64,000 bases of DNA from Fomes fomentarius (taxonomy: Eukaryota > Basidiomycota > Agaricomycetes > Polyporales > Polyporaceae): positions 1,178,001 to 1,242,000 of the forward strand of contig JABYQN010000002.1 in the NCBI GenBank assembly GCA_022606135.1, read 5' to 3'. Under the pieces are notes generated by a model. It had not been told where the DNA came from. It was given only the letters and a program-made list of their open reading frames with translations, and ran no database searches. The position numbers were made by a program, and so were the translations under genes. Positions 33,573 through 46,288 of the stretch are shown one piece after another. Position 1 is the stretch's first letter. Each line of letters starts with the position of its first letter.

Positions 33573-35185
33573 ATGGCAGACCCTGTTCTGTCTTTTGATG
33601 CCTTGCTTATGATTATGGCACTCTTATCGCGCTCAGACGGTCTGAACATGTCGATGACCTGCCGCACACTTCGCCATGGTGGCGCGAGGTTCCTCCTCGA
33701 GGGCGGAGTGGCGTTGACTACGAGCGGACAAGCAATTTCCCTCATAAAGTTCGTTCGCGCAGATGCAGGCAACCGCGCCCATCATCTAAGGAACCTCAAG
33801 ATCTCAGGAAACTACTTCTCTTCGAAGGCGGTAGACGCACTAAAGGGCCTCGTCACAACCCCCCACCTCGCCCTCAATTCACTGGTGCTTACGGATGCCG
33901 AGGCTATCCTGATGCCTGACCTGACCTCCCTCAATCTCTGGGATACACGTTCATCAACGCTCTTCTCCGCCTTCTCGTCCCTATCAACTCTCAAGCACCT
34001 CACAATAGACCGATGTGACGAACACGCCTTTGCCTTCATCCGGTCTCTGCCCTCCTCCCTGACTACCGCCACTCTCAATCTCGAACCTCTCGCGACGTGG
34101 AGCGTGATAACAGACCCCGGCGAACGAAATCCCATCCTGCTTCTCACAAACTCGTCGCATACACTGGTAGAGCTCTGTGGAACGGGCTTCGACATCGATC
34201 CTGCCATCATCAAGTACGACATCGTGTACCCGTCCGTGCGCCGTATCAGCGCCGAATATACCAGCCCCGCAATGCCCGGAACCCTTGCTTATATCCACGC
34301 CTTCCCCAACCTCGAATACCTCTCACTGACTTCCCCAAATAACCGGTTTGATGATCCTGCGGTCGACGAACTCGAAGATCCACTCTCAACCAGACCGCTG
34401 ATTGTCGACATCCGGGCGGCAAACCGAGACGATCAGGTTAACTACGGATGCACCTGGCACCGCCTGCGCGAAGTTTCTGGAAGCCTTGTCGATTTGTACG
34501 TGCTCGGACTTGCCTGTCAAGTGCCGAAGGTCCGGATCTTGGACACCATCACCGAGTGGACGTGTACGCTTCTCCCAGATGTCCTCGCGGATGTCCGGCC
34601 TTCCTGTCTCGTTATCACATTTGCTGGTATGTCGATGTTCGGGACTGGCGGGTCGCTGTATTGGATGCTGCGGGAGCGGGAGGCACATCTACGAGCGCTA
34701 GAGCTCGAGGTACGCTGCAGCGCGAATGAGGGAGCGTGGTCTTTGGGGGGCATCGTGGTACGTGTGCTTAAGCAATTTCCTAGATGCCGTGCCACCGTCC
34801 CGTCTGACGACATCGTCTTCTTCAGGATGTGATCTGTGGAACTCTGAACCGTACACCCCTTCAGTCGCTCGCACTGACCCTCAACTGCGTGGCACTTACC
34901 AGGCAATCGCCATGTCGTCGTCCACGGATTGGAGGCGTTCCCAACGACGAGGAGTCGTGCACACTTGTGCGTGAGCTGGAGAGCGCAGACCTGCATCTCT
35001 ACCATCAACGTTTCCGCGAAGCGCTCCCATCTCTCAAGGATATCTCCGTACGCCTTTCCGTGGAGAGCTTGGCGCTAGACGATGAGGATGATTGCGCGTC
35101 GATATTGAGCAGCGAGAGCAGTGTTGGCGAGATGGACCCAGATCTCGCTACGTTCATGATCGAGGAGGATGACGAAGGGTGGTGA
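33573..35185 (+). CDS. F-box-like / leucine-rich protein, 514 residues
   Basis: Two exons, 33573-34757 and 34826-35185, join in phase 0 across a 68-nt intron (GTACGT..TTCAG). The start is the ATG at 33573 (MADPVLSFDALLMIMALL). The N-terminal region, LLMIMALLSRSDGLNMSMTC followed by RTLRHGGARFLL, has the helix pattern of a basidiomycete F-box. Leu-rich segments follow (HHLRNLKISGNYF, LALNSLVLTDAEA, LTSLNLWDTRS, LKHLTIDRCDE), about 25 residues apart, as in leucine-rich repeats. The C-terminal exon has LPSLKDISVRLSVESLALDD and an acidic end. A role as an SCF adaptor is inferred from the domain type; no substrate can be proposed. Without splicing the frame reads on to a stop at 34832, so the intron matters for the C-terminus. 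Confidence 0.8.
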
Positions 35186-38100
35186 TGTCCATGACTAGGT
35201 GAGTCTCGCAAAGCACGAGTCGAGGTCATACTCACTGTAATAGTAGATCATCTGCCATAGCACAATGCGACTGCAGCAACGGAGTATACGTGGTGCTGCT
35301 GCTTCTTGGACCGCAATGCGAATATTATCTATTGGAGTTGATCCCCGGCCCCGCAACGTCAGCCAGTGGTGTATGGATCGCGTGCAGTAGAAACATCCCT
35401 TCTAACGGACATTCTGATACGTTGCCGTCTCTTATGTAGTCCGAATCGAAGCTGTTTCCTCGCCACTCGTCGAGGACAAGATGTGAGTAGACCTTGCTTC
35501 TGCGCAATGTATTACTAGTACCAAAACTGGTACTCTCCCCGGCTTCAAGATGTCAATAACTACCTTTCAATGATAGTGATGATGGGTTGTGAACTCGTGT
35601 GTCTCTGCGAAGAACACGGCCTTCCGAAGCCTCCCCATGAAGATGTTTCCTGGTCATATTCCTGCTGCGGCACTGATTTCGTCTCAATTGGCACTGCACT
35701 CTTCTTTAGACACTCTCGCAGGATGGTCACCAACCGCCAGACAGTGACATATGTTGTTTCCTAGTTGATGGAGCTCACTATCCGCCAGAGGTGGAAGCGA
35801 GACTGAACTAGCGCGTAGAAAACAAGTTAGCCCAGCAAGCCGACGGCCTTGCGATCCGCGCTTTAAAAACTTGTACGAATCACTATACATCCTTGGACTG
35901 GCATGCGAAGTGCCAATAACGCTCCGGATATGAAGGTAGCTCCATCTCGCTAATCGCGTGGCATTCTTGCGCAAATTTCTCGTTGACACTGGAAGGAGGA
36001 CTCTCGTGTCGATACAGTTGACTTCGAGGTTCTCTGCGACCAATCTCATCTGCATCGGGTTTTTGGAGGTTTGCTTACCTCTTTATGCAAGTTATATATC
36101 AAGATGTTGTCGGACGGGTGCCACAGTTCCGTCCTCCATCCACTTGACTCTGAGCTCTGGATGGTTACGAGGGAACACAGGGAAATTATAAGGCCGAGGC
36201 AGAGCTGAAGGAGGGTTTTATATGACTGGCTAGTGGACGATAAGGACATCGAGGTCGAAGTCGAGGTCGAGACAGACGGGGTTTACCCTCAGAGTAATAA
36301 TACCCTTCAGCTTAGGTCGTAGTACTTGATTGATACAATGACATAGCAAGTGCGCCGTATCTACAATGTTCTACATGGAATGCAACCGTTAGTGCAGCAA
36401 TTTACCATCGGATATCCAACAGTCCAAGGCATTTCATACCCCGTTTGGTCTGCAGTAGAAGTGGTACAGTCCTTGATTCCATGCGACTCAGCTTGATATT
36501 CTCGTTATAGGTCTATAGCTCCGGGAACACAGTTCTAGAACTAGTGCATAAGGGTTGAAAGCGGCTTACCACTGCGAGAATGAAATACGCGTCTAGGTTC
36601 GCGGCTACAGTGATTGCGTAGGCGTGCTGTAAAGTAAGCGTGCTCACGGTATCCCAGAACGGTGGAGAGGTATCGGCTTCTTCCCCTTTCGCACCCCCGG
36701 TGAGTCAGAATTAGCAGCCGTCGTTGAGAGAAATGGTGAGGGTCCACTGTTAAATCGGAATTTAGAGGTAATGAAACGTCAAATTACACAAAGATGGGGT
36801 TCCCTGTTCCACGTTCGGTCCGGATTAACAAGGTGTATGTGAGAACACACATTGGGCGCCTCAGAGCGTCATGCCGTACTAGGCTCATGCAGTTGACAAT
36901 CGCTTTTCCAAAACAAAAAGGCAAAGGGGTACAGCTGACAACACCACATCAGGCGTTCATACGTCTTCGATATACTTTATGTGGCTCACCAACAAGCCGG
37001 TTACAGCGTGTGCTGTATGACTCTGAAAGAATCTGAAAGAGGACTGCGAAGTTACTGAGTCACTGTAGAACCACGTGGAGAGGTTTCTGTACTGATCAGG
37101 TTGGATACGTGTCGATGGCATTGAGACATTCGGTTACTTGGAACAAGTCCGAGCCCCGAGTCGGGCATTACTTACCTAGGCTATCCTCTCCTCTTTAGAG
37201 ACTGCAGGTAAGATGTCACGTCCTCGTGGTACTCGGCTAGCGCATCAGAAGCAACACCAAGGACGGTGCTGAGAGACACCGACATGATCGGCGCCAGGTA
37301 TGACCGGTAAGAGGATCGAACTCACTGGAATTCCGAGTCATTTTCCGATGTGCATCTTAGTGGTAAGCGCTGGATGTGTACCGAGGGCCTCGGATATGTA
37401 GCCTTTGAATGTGCGCTACGTAGCACGGATTAGGATTCAAGCGGTAGGGTGCACGAATCATGAGCAAATCTGTCGAATCCAGAAGTCGTTACCCAGTTTT
37501 TAAGGGAGCCCTAATCAAGAAATCCGTAATAGAGAACTCGCTCTGTCGCTCATTTAGATTTGCCTCAACAGATTAGTCCCAAGAGTAGCTTCGTGATGCG
37601 ATGGAACCGTATTCGGGTTGAACATCATCCGTACGATTTAGTATAGAGCACGCTCTGTGGTGTCGCGAAAGAGAGACCGAATCACTACCTTGTAAATAGC
37701 ACGGAGTTCCGAACACCGGCGATTGTGCGGAGTACTCACAAGGTGTGATCCATGTTTCTAGAGCTCTTTGCTGCCTCTACCAAGCCATACGGCGAGTGAT
37801 TGGTTGTCTCTGGTCTTTAGTAATGCCGCCGCGGCATCGCTATAACCAGTGACATGTTCCAGCGAACGTGGCAGCTTCTGTTCGCGAGAGAGGTTGGCAC
37901 CCTGTCGTGTATGACACGGTGGTTGAACATGATCTCTGGTGGACTTGCCATAGGTAGCTCTGCCACATTTCAGATAGGAGTAGCCAGTCACTCGGACACA
38001 TCGGTGATGTGCTGCGAGCACAACGTTAACTCAACCTTTCATACTCACACGGTTACGCCACACCACCGAAGGGATGTCTAGGTCACATTTCCGAAGGTTT

Positions 38101-41100
38101 CCCGAGAGACACGATACCTGCCGGCATACAATTCAAAACTCTACCTTGAGAAGGTGTATAACTCACATATGGGAAGGACGGAGGACTTACATCGGGGCTG
38201 GAGGCGAGATGGCAATTTACGCTGTAGCCGTACAACCATCGCAGTGCCGCTGGATGTGGGAGTCAGTGATCGGAGGAGCAGGAGCTTGAGTGTAGCTTAC
38301 AGCTTCGCACTACACAATGTTCTTGAATGCCTAGCTGCTCCGCCTTGATCATCGTTCAACTTCGTCGCCGTGCCAAAGTTGCGGCCACGAGAACTTCCAT
38401 ATCTAAGATTGAAGCAACGTTCCCTATAGGCTACAGCTCATCAGTGTTGTGAGCTCGGAGGCTTCTTCTAGGGCAGTAATCTGTATACCTGAAGTCACAG
38501 AGCAGAGACTGTAGCCTGTATCGTAACACCTCTCGTGATGTGACTGGCGTACCAGTGGCCGCATATTTAGACGCTGCTATGAGTAGATAAGGCAAATGCC
38601 GACTCCCAACCGTATTCTTGGTTCGTTCGTGGGCTACATTATTCTAGAGAGCTCTCAGCTTTTGTCATAGATGTTTTTCCTTATCTAGTTGTGTGAGGTT
38701 GCAGTGAACATTGCCCTATAGCAAGGCTATCCACTGATTAACATTCAATTTTTCATCGCCGTCCGTCCGGGGCTGCCGGCCATCGTCCATAAGCTTATTC
38801 CGAGTCAACCCTTCAGGACGCGTGAAGGCCGGAGGCTGACAATGGTAGTGCGCGCGATGGCCTCAACCGCCGAAAGGAACGATCATGGCATACGGCCAAA
38901 ATATCCACCGCTGAGATCTCAATGCCGGGTTCCTCAGCGCCAGTCTCCAATGCAGTAGCCTTTTGCCTGGCGCTCAGTTCAGCAGCTACATGACAACCAC
39001 GACAGACGTATGATATCCTCCGGGTAACGGGCACTAACTATAGGCCCTTGGAAGAATTGAAACAAGGTGTGAAACAGGGTGGATAGCGGGCTCGTTCCTG
39101 GGAGGCCAGATTCGCAGTGCACGGATGATCCTTATGGAGAAGAGTGAGAAGGCAGTCGTTATCTCCTCGGTACAGGGTGGGGAGTACGAATCACCCCGCT
39201 CAGCTCAGTGAGTTCCATGTGCATTCGGGGCCCGTACACAGGGCTGGATATGTATTCCTGAACAACAACGCACATTCATGCCTAGAAGCCTTTCATGAAC
39301 ATGTCGAGGAGAGCCACAGTATAGAGTATCAAAGATGCCCACCCTCCACTGCTGAATTGCATAATGCCATAGGTGACAACAACCGGCCACATCTTTCTGG
39401 AAACGAAATCATGAAGTAGACATACACGACTTACTAGGTGAGACACCTCCTTCAGTACTATCATGATGGTCCCGCCCACGGACCCTGCGCGAGTCCCACA
39501 TCCTTCTCCAGTCATATACTGTGTTCTCTTCGGCTCTAGTCAAGGACTGATCGTATCGCAAGTATCAGCAGTAGAAAAGTCCATATATCCCTGTAAATGG
39601 TTACTCCCCACGCCAGATGGATGTGCTGGTTCCATACGTTCGAAGCATTCAAACGCATCTATCAATCACTGCTTCGGGGGCTGGAATGAGAGAAGCCTTC
39701 TCTAGACGAATACAAAGTTCAATCACACATACATGATACCTGAATTGTCACCCATCGTAGACAGAACATTTGTATGTGGAACAAATCAGGGACCCAACTG
39801 AATGGTCTGGTCTCTTCAACTGTCTGCATGCGCGGCTATCGACGGCTCTTCCTCAATCAGGGTCATGGTGCGGAGACGACTTACGAGACATGGAACAATA
39901 GGCCACTGCGGAAATCCTGACAGATCGGCACATAGAACCCATTGCGAGGATACGTGCACTCAGTACTATGGGTGTACCTGCGCCGCCCTCCGGTTCTGCC
40001 GATGGTCGGTCAGTCGTGCGTTGACGATAAGGAACCAATAGACCGAAGCAAATCACAATGAGAACCCTCCCATAGTCCAGATTACGGGAGGCCGGCGGCT
40101 GTGGAAGATGTCGCAGCATGCCTCGGAGGCGGATAGAAGAGCACCATTCATGGCCGATGGAGCGGAAGCAGTCCTCTATTATCCTCGTTTGTACTCGTTC
40201 TCGTAATACGGGCAGTGCTCCTGCTCCCGCTCTCGAGGAAGACGGCACTGCACGCACTTCTGCCGCGGTATCCAAGAAGAGTGAGCAGGAGAAAAATAGA
40301 GAGGACAGGGAGGGAGATACGGTGCAACGTTATCAAGTAAGTGAACAGGCTGCCAAATCGAGAGGGTTGGGTAGACGTACTGCTGCGCAGGGCGCGCCCT
40401 CTCAACAAACCTTCCAAACACAGAGGCCGCGCCACCGTGAGCAGTTACTATTCGGATTGGGATGGCGAGCCGCAGAGCGGCGTGCTACCCACCACGGCAT
40501 CTCGAGGCTCCGAGATCCTGAGCCTCAGGACTCCGGGCTGTAGTCTGATGGTCGTGTTCCAGATACAAGGTACCGCATTTAGCCGCGCCATGTTGCCGGA
40601 GGTGGTAATGGCGTTTGGGAACAAGTCCACATCGCGTCCATTGCACGCTCAACTTCGTGTTCCGTGAAGCTACCTGTGCGGCGCAAGATTCCTAGAGACG
40701 CGCGAGAGCGAGCGCCTGCAGTCCACGCCGAACGGCGAGAATGAGCTGTCCAGTGAGCCGAAGCCGCGATGGGACTGAAGGAGGGCTTACCAAATGTCTG
40801 AGAAGATGCGCCATGAATCGTGGAGCGCTACGTGGATGTGTTTCACCAGCTGGCAGCATGGCGAGTATCACGAAGGAATCGCGCCCGGAAAACAGAAGCA
40901 TGATACTACGGTGTGGTCAGCACTCGCGTCCCATCACCGTCCCGTAGTACGTGCCAGGATGTTATGGAAAGCACGGACGTCAGCGGGTCCGACCCTGAGC
41001 CTGGTAGAACAATATGACGCACCCGCCAAGCTGCTTACTTAACGACTCAGCAGGTGTCTGTAAGGTGTGAACGTCGACTACCGACAGCCCCAAGGAACAT

Positions 41101-44100
41101 TTTCAATCTCAAGGACATTGTGCGGGCGCAAGTCAATGTCGTTGATCCATATTCGAGGGACAATAGTCGCACAAGGCGTATGAAGAAGGTCGGTAGCCTC
41201 GTGGAGGGACCCTCTCTTGGGAATCGGATTACTCTTGATACCCACAGGCCAGGCTGGACCGAGTCATCCGGTTGAAACCGCCACGCCACAGAATTGAAGG
41301 CACGAGCTTTCCCGATACGCGAAGAAGTCGAGTCGCAGGACAGGTGCTTCCGCATGGTTGTGACGCCAGCGGGAATATGGAGGAGGAAAATGTGCACGGA
41401 ACAGGGCAGCCACCGAACCGCTCTGTCTTCGGCGGTAAGGTTTCGGCAAGCTGCGGCAGTCATCCCCTGCGTCTCGCTCGGGCCTCATCGAATCTACGAC
41501 GACGAAACAACGCTGGCCCGACGCGCAAGAAGTGAGTTGTCAACGTCAACGCGCCAGCACAGCGAAGGACTCGACGACGTGCCAGAAGGACGACCCCAAC
41601 TCTGTGTGACACGTACTATCATGACCTTCAATGAGAGACAAAATTGCAGAACCCACGGGATTACCCTAAAATCCAAATCATCGGCACGGTCAGAAGCATT
41701 CGATGACTTCATATTGACAGCCGGGGCGAAAGGAGCAGAGGAGAACTGCTCACCTTCCCAGTCGTGCTTCCGCCCGCCCACCATTGAATGCATGGATCCA
41801 TGACGCAAACCTCTCGGATCGGGTTGCCTGCCCGCTACCAACCTCCATCTGGCCGGAATTCCCTTGCCTCCTCCAGCCGTCCGCGTCGGGCGCAAAGACC
41901 AGCGTCCAGCGACGGGCGCCCTGCCGAGGACTTCGCAGCTCCAGATCATGAATTGCGAATTACGGCAACTCACGGTGACGGTGATGGTGACGGCGCGCAT
42001 GGACAGAAGTGATGATGGAATGCCTGCCGCAGCCAACGTTTGGAGTCGGAGGAATACCGTGCACCGTACAGGGACACACAGGTACACGGCGGAGTGACGC
42101 GGGATAGCTAGTCGATGCTCCGCGTCGCTGGACGCACAGAGCGGGCTGGATGGGGCAGGCGAGGACCGTGCTGGTTGATCCCCGGGATCAAGGAGGCCTG
42201 CTGAGGCGTTCGTCGCGCCTTCTCATCGCTTCAAGTCGACGAGGCCGCAGAAGCTCCAAGTTCCATAGCCGCGCTAGGAGGGAACAGGCAACTGCACCCG
42301 GGCAGAAGCATCGCGCCACCGCGCCGCGAGCCTTGAAGCCCGCATCCGGGTGCGCAAGTTCTCTCATTGACACGGCGCCGTTATGTGACGGGGCGGAGTA
42401 GACGCACAAAGATCCAGTGGGGCGCAGCTGCAGTGTGCCACCGTGGTCCGATAATGGGAAAATGTGAGTAGGTTGCCGCGACACGACGATGATAAGGAGG
42501 ACGTACTCCGTCCTGCTCACGACTGCGACATGGTTCAACCAGGGCCAAGTCGGCGTCGGCGCGCCCGAACGCACGCTTCTCTCATCCCCTTTACGTACTC
42601 TCGAGACGGTTCTCGTGCATCGGGGAGCGCCTGTGGACTTCCCTTACCATCGCAGATAGCATATTATAGATGATTCGACGTTTTCACCGAGAGCGTGGCG
42701 CCGCCGGCTGAGATGCGACAGGCTTCGGGGTGCAGTGCGCAGATGGTTAAGGACGAGTTCGTCGCGAAACGAGGGCAGTTCGCAGCCGTGACAGTCTGGA
42801 GTGGTTCTCCAACTAAGGTTGGCGGGTAAACTAAACCAAGGCCGGCGGAGTTCTAGAGGAATACCCGTGGGGCTGTAGTGCTGACAGGGCCGCAGCCCCA
42901 GAGTCCATCAGGTAGTCCTTCAGACACGACTACCCTGCATCGCGTATACCGAATGATCGTTTGGCGACAGAGGAGAGCCCAGGATAGTGCGCGTCCGCAG
43001 GAGGATAGAAATATAGAGAGACTTGGACTGCTTGATTCGTACAGGGCCTAGGTGCGTGTGCGCCAACATGTGATTCAGACAGTAAGTCGCTACCACGGAC
43101 CATTCAGATTCGATGTCCTCGTAGTGCGGACCGAAGGCACCTGCGAAAGCAAGTCGACAAACGTTGTTAAACCATACCACCAGAGCGCGTCGCAACTCAA
43201 GGCGACCCCATCAAACGCCATGGGGGATCCGCAGCCACAACCTCGCTAACTGCACCGCTCCTCGCCTCAACGCTCGCTTCTGTGCAATAACACGTTGTCT
43301 CAGAACAACTGCAGGACTAACATGGCAATAGGTAGGCCTACTCACGTCTCGTGTCGGGTCTGTGCTCCTTCTAGCTTTCAAAACCCCATATTCGGCAGAA
43401 TGTCGGGCTTGGGCGTTGAACTCGGCATCCGGCTAGCAGCGAACGACAAGGATACCGAACAGCATGCATAGATGCCGACACCGGCCAGGCGCGAGCGTGG
43501 TGGCGCTGCGGGCGCGAGCAGGGCACAGCGAGCCACGGTCAACGTTGCAGTACGACACGTCTGCACACAGAGCGCACTCGGAGCTCGCGCCTCGGGTGCC
43601 GTTAGCCACCTCCGGGCCCGAGGATTGTCGCGCGGGGGATCACCCACGACGGACGCGGGACAAGAGACACACAGTCAACCTCCCGCCACCCCATCGCATC
43701 AGATTCGCGGTCCGTGCCAGTGGGCGATTGCATGCTTCATCTTGTAGCTCGGGCGGCGGGGGCGGGTCCGCTGCAGGGAGTCGAGGACGAACGCGGGAGA
43801 AGTGTGCTCCCTCGCGCGTGCGCGCGCCGTGAGAGTGATAGCGTGGGATGCTTCCATACCTGCGTCCTCACAGCGTCCTGTCGTGTCTTGCAATATCAAC
43901 ACCTTTGGCGTGCGAGCGCGGATGTTACGTACCTGCTTCTGACTCTGGTGCTGTAGGAAGCGCCTGGAGACTCGGAGCGATGTTGAGCAGGGCGGAGGAG
44001 ACCATCGCTCCTCGTACCCTCGGAGGGCCTCCGGGAGAGTAGCCGGCGAGGACATAGAAGCGGTATCCCGGCCTAGGTTTCGGGCTCCTGCTACGGGGTT

Positions 44101-46253
44101 AACTTGGTTTGGGCATCTATACCACGATGGAATCGCATTCGGGAGATAATCGCCGTCAGCGAACGTCCAAGTCAAGCGTTGGATGCCGCGCTATGGGTGA
44201 TGTCACGCTGTGGATCGGTGTGCCCGAGACCCGAAGACTCGAAGACCCGAGGGTCATCAACGGTCAACTCCAGTGGGATCTGTCAGAGACTGTGGTCAGT
44301 AGGATGAAGAACCCGCGACGCATGACATGCAAACTGACGCAACATGCGGCAGTCAGGGAATATCTATGGATATCCACCAATTGCGAGCCGGTGTCGTGCG
44401 AAGTCTCGAGACGCTCCGTAGCCTCACAGTGGCAATGTCGATACGTACACTGCAATGCGGCATCCAATCGATGTCGGTTATGATCGAGGCGTGAAGTGCT
44501 CCGAACCACAGTCATCGCACGACTTAGTACAGACTCGTTCGACCGGACGGCGTGAGATTGAGGCATATCGGATGGTGACAACCTATTTGATAGACCAATT
44601 TCCGAGGGAACGACAACGTTCAGCGCATTCGAACGTGCCGCCCTTGTCTGATGCAATCGTACCAACAACGTTGGTACAAGTGGGCAAGGGTGGCGTGACG
44701 GATAAAAATTGCGCAACTGGAATTCCTATTGCTACGTAGAGATAGAAGAGCATGAGTGCGGGAACGACCTACAACCGAGATGTCTTCGCACCTCTTAAAG
44801 ATGTATCATTTCCCGCTCGGAGCAGGAATTAGCGTTGAGCGTGGTGAAGAGACCGCGCAGCAGAAGAGCGTGAGACGAAGTTGAAATCTATGCCAGAGTA
44901 CAACCGCAAGTCAGCAGGACCCGGTTCACACGAAGCGCCACAATCTGCAAGGTTGTGTTCTGCCGCACCTATGAGCCAATGGTCAAATCTTTTCCGGCCA
45001 GGTTTCCGCGGAGCATGAGACATTGAGTCCAGGATTCGAGTGGCCAGGGGACTTAGGTCGGAAATGACTCGTGCCGGGATTCCACAGGAGCTTGTCGGCC
45101 ATACTTCGCATGGTTCAACAGCGATGTGTGTCATGCCGGGACCTAGGCGATACGAAGGGCGTCAGATAGAACCAACGATTCGAGCATCGTCATGGATAGT
45201 ACCTGAGTGCTGACCTTGGAGACAACTGCCATGTTCGCGTCTACAGCTCGATGCTTCTTACCCCAGTGTTCGTATGTGAGCTCCTTCGTCATCGCTCGAT
45301 CCAAGCCTCTAGCCTGAGAGGAGCCCAGTTGGACATTGGAGAACCACAGCGACCATGTGGGCCGACTCCTCGCGGCTCTTCCTACGTGTCAACTCGGGAC
45401 GTGTTTTGAGCCCTCATTGATCAGCGTGAACGCTCTTTCCTCGAGCTTTGCGCCTTCTGACAGCTGTAGGATTTTGCAAGGGTGTGAGGATGCCAGACAA
45501 GCGTTGAGATTGTTGACCTCGCGACTGGGCTCGGGACACTGGCCAGGCGCTACATACTACGCGACGGAGGTTGCCGTGTGCCAGGGGCTGAGTCGGAGTC
45601 GACGCTGGTCGCCCTTCCCTTCCTCGACCATTCCCCCAACGATCTGCAAGGTATTTCCGCGATGCTCGCGCGGACAAATGCCCAACCTTGTCTCGAATGG
45701 CGAAATGCCTCCTCCGCATCTGGCTTATTCACCGTCCGGCCTCTTCTCAATATACCTCCCTTCGCACATCGCCCGGCGCGATCACTGCTGATGTCCACGA
45801 CGCCGCGCTCTTCCTCACACCACTCGAACGTCTTCCACGCCTGGAAACAAGAGGACAGTGTGCGTGAACTGGCATGTCAATCGTGCCAGAACGACTCTCA
45901 GCAGCAGTCTCACGTTTTTATCCCGCGTGGGGAGTCGAGGTGTGGATGGAGGGCATATTCCATACCCGTCCATCTCCCTCACGATCTCTCGTCCTCGCCA
46001 GCCCATCACGCGCGAGGACTGCACCCGGACCTCGCGGCCGATCTCTTCTTCGCCTCCACATCGGCGGCACAGATGACCTCGTCGAGATCTCATCACCGGC
46101 TCCCAGCGCTCGCCCGCCTGTCCACTTCCACCACTTGACGCGCAGCCGACAGATCCATGCTCGCCTTCTAGCGCAAGGTTCTTTGATATTGACACTATAA
46201 GACGGCGTCTTCATTGCTGTCACCTTCGAGCGCACTGCCGGCGCGTCCTGAAC
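35186..46253. other. 11-kb gene-poor region with possible decayed fragments
   Basis: No gene could be supported. Short open frames are scattered on both strands with many stops, and splice-like GTAAGT and GTGAGT sites occur on the minus strand without coherent exons. A few minus-strand fragments recall the DUF6533 family, for example CRGCHVAAEL near 38980 next to the copy 3 motif RGCSIAAEL, and a hydrophobic segment TYLITLHRISLPVLSIFLLL near 40310. An isolated TATAAAA (minus, 36217-36223) has no gene after it. A competing pair of open frames at 45578-46200 looks somewhat coding but has no motif. This is best read as decayed sequence; transposon ends or target-site duplications were not seen. 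Confidence 0.4.
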
Positions 46254-46288
46254 GCCTGAGGCCTGAAGCTTGGAGCTTGGAGCTTGGT
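46254..46288. repeat. Heptamer tandem array, 5 imperfect units
   Basis: The units are GCCTGAG, GCCTGAA, GCTTGGA, GCTTGGA and GCTTGGT, in perfect 7-bp register. Confidence 0.85.

Noticed and set aside
35186..46253. Transposon or retroelement explanation for the gene desert
   Set aside because: No reverse transcriptase, integrase or transposase motif, no terminal repeats and no target-site duplication could be seen by eye.
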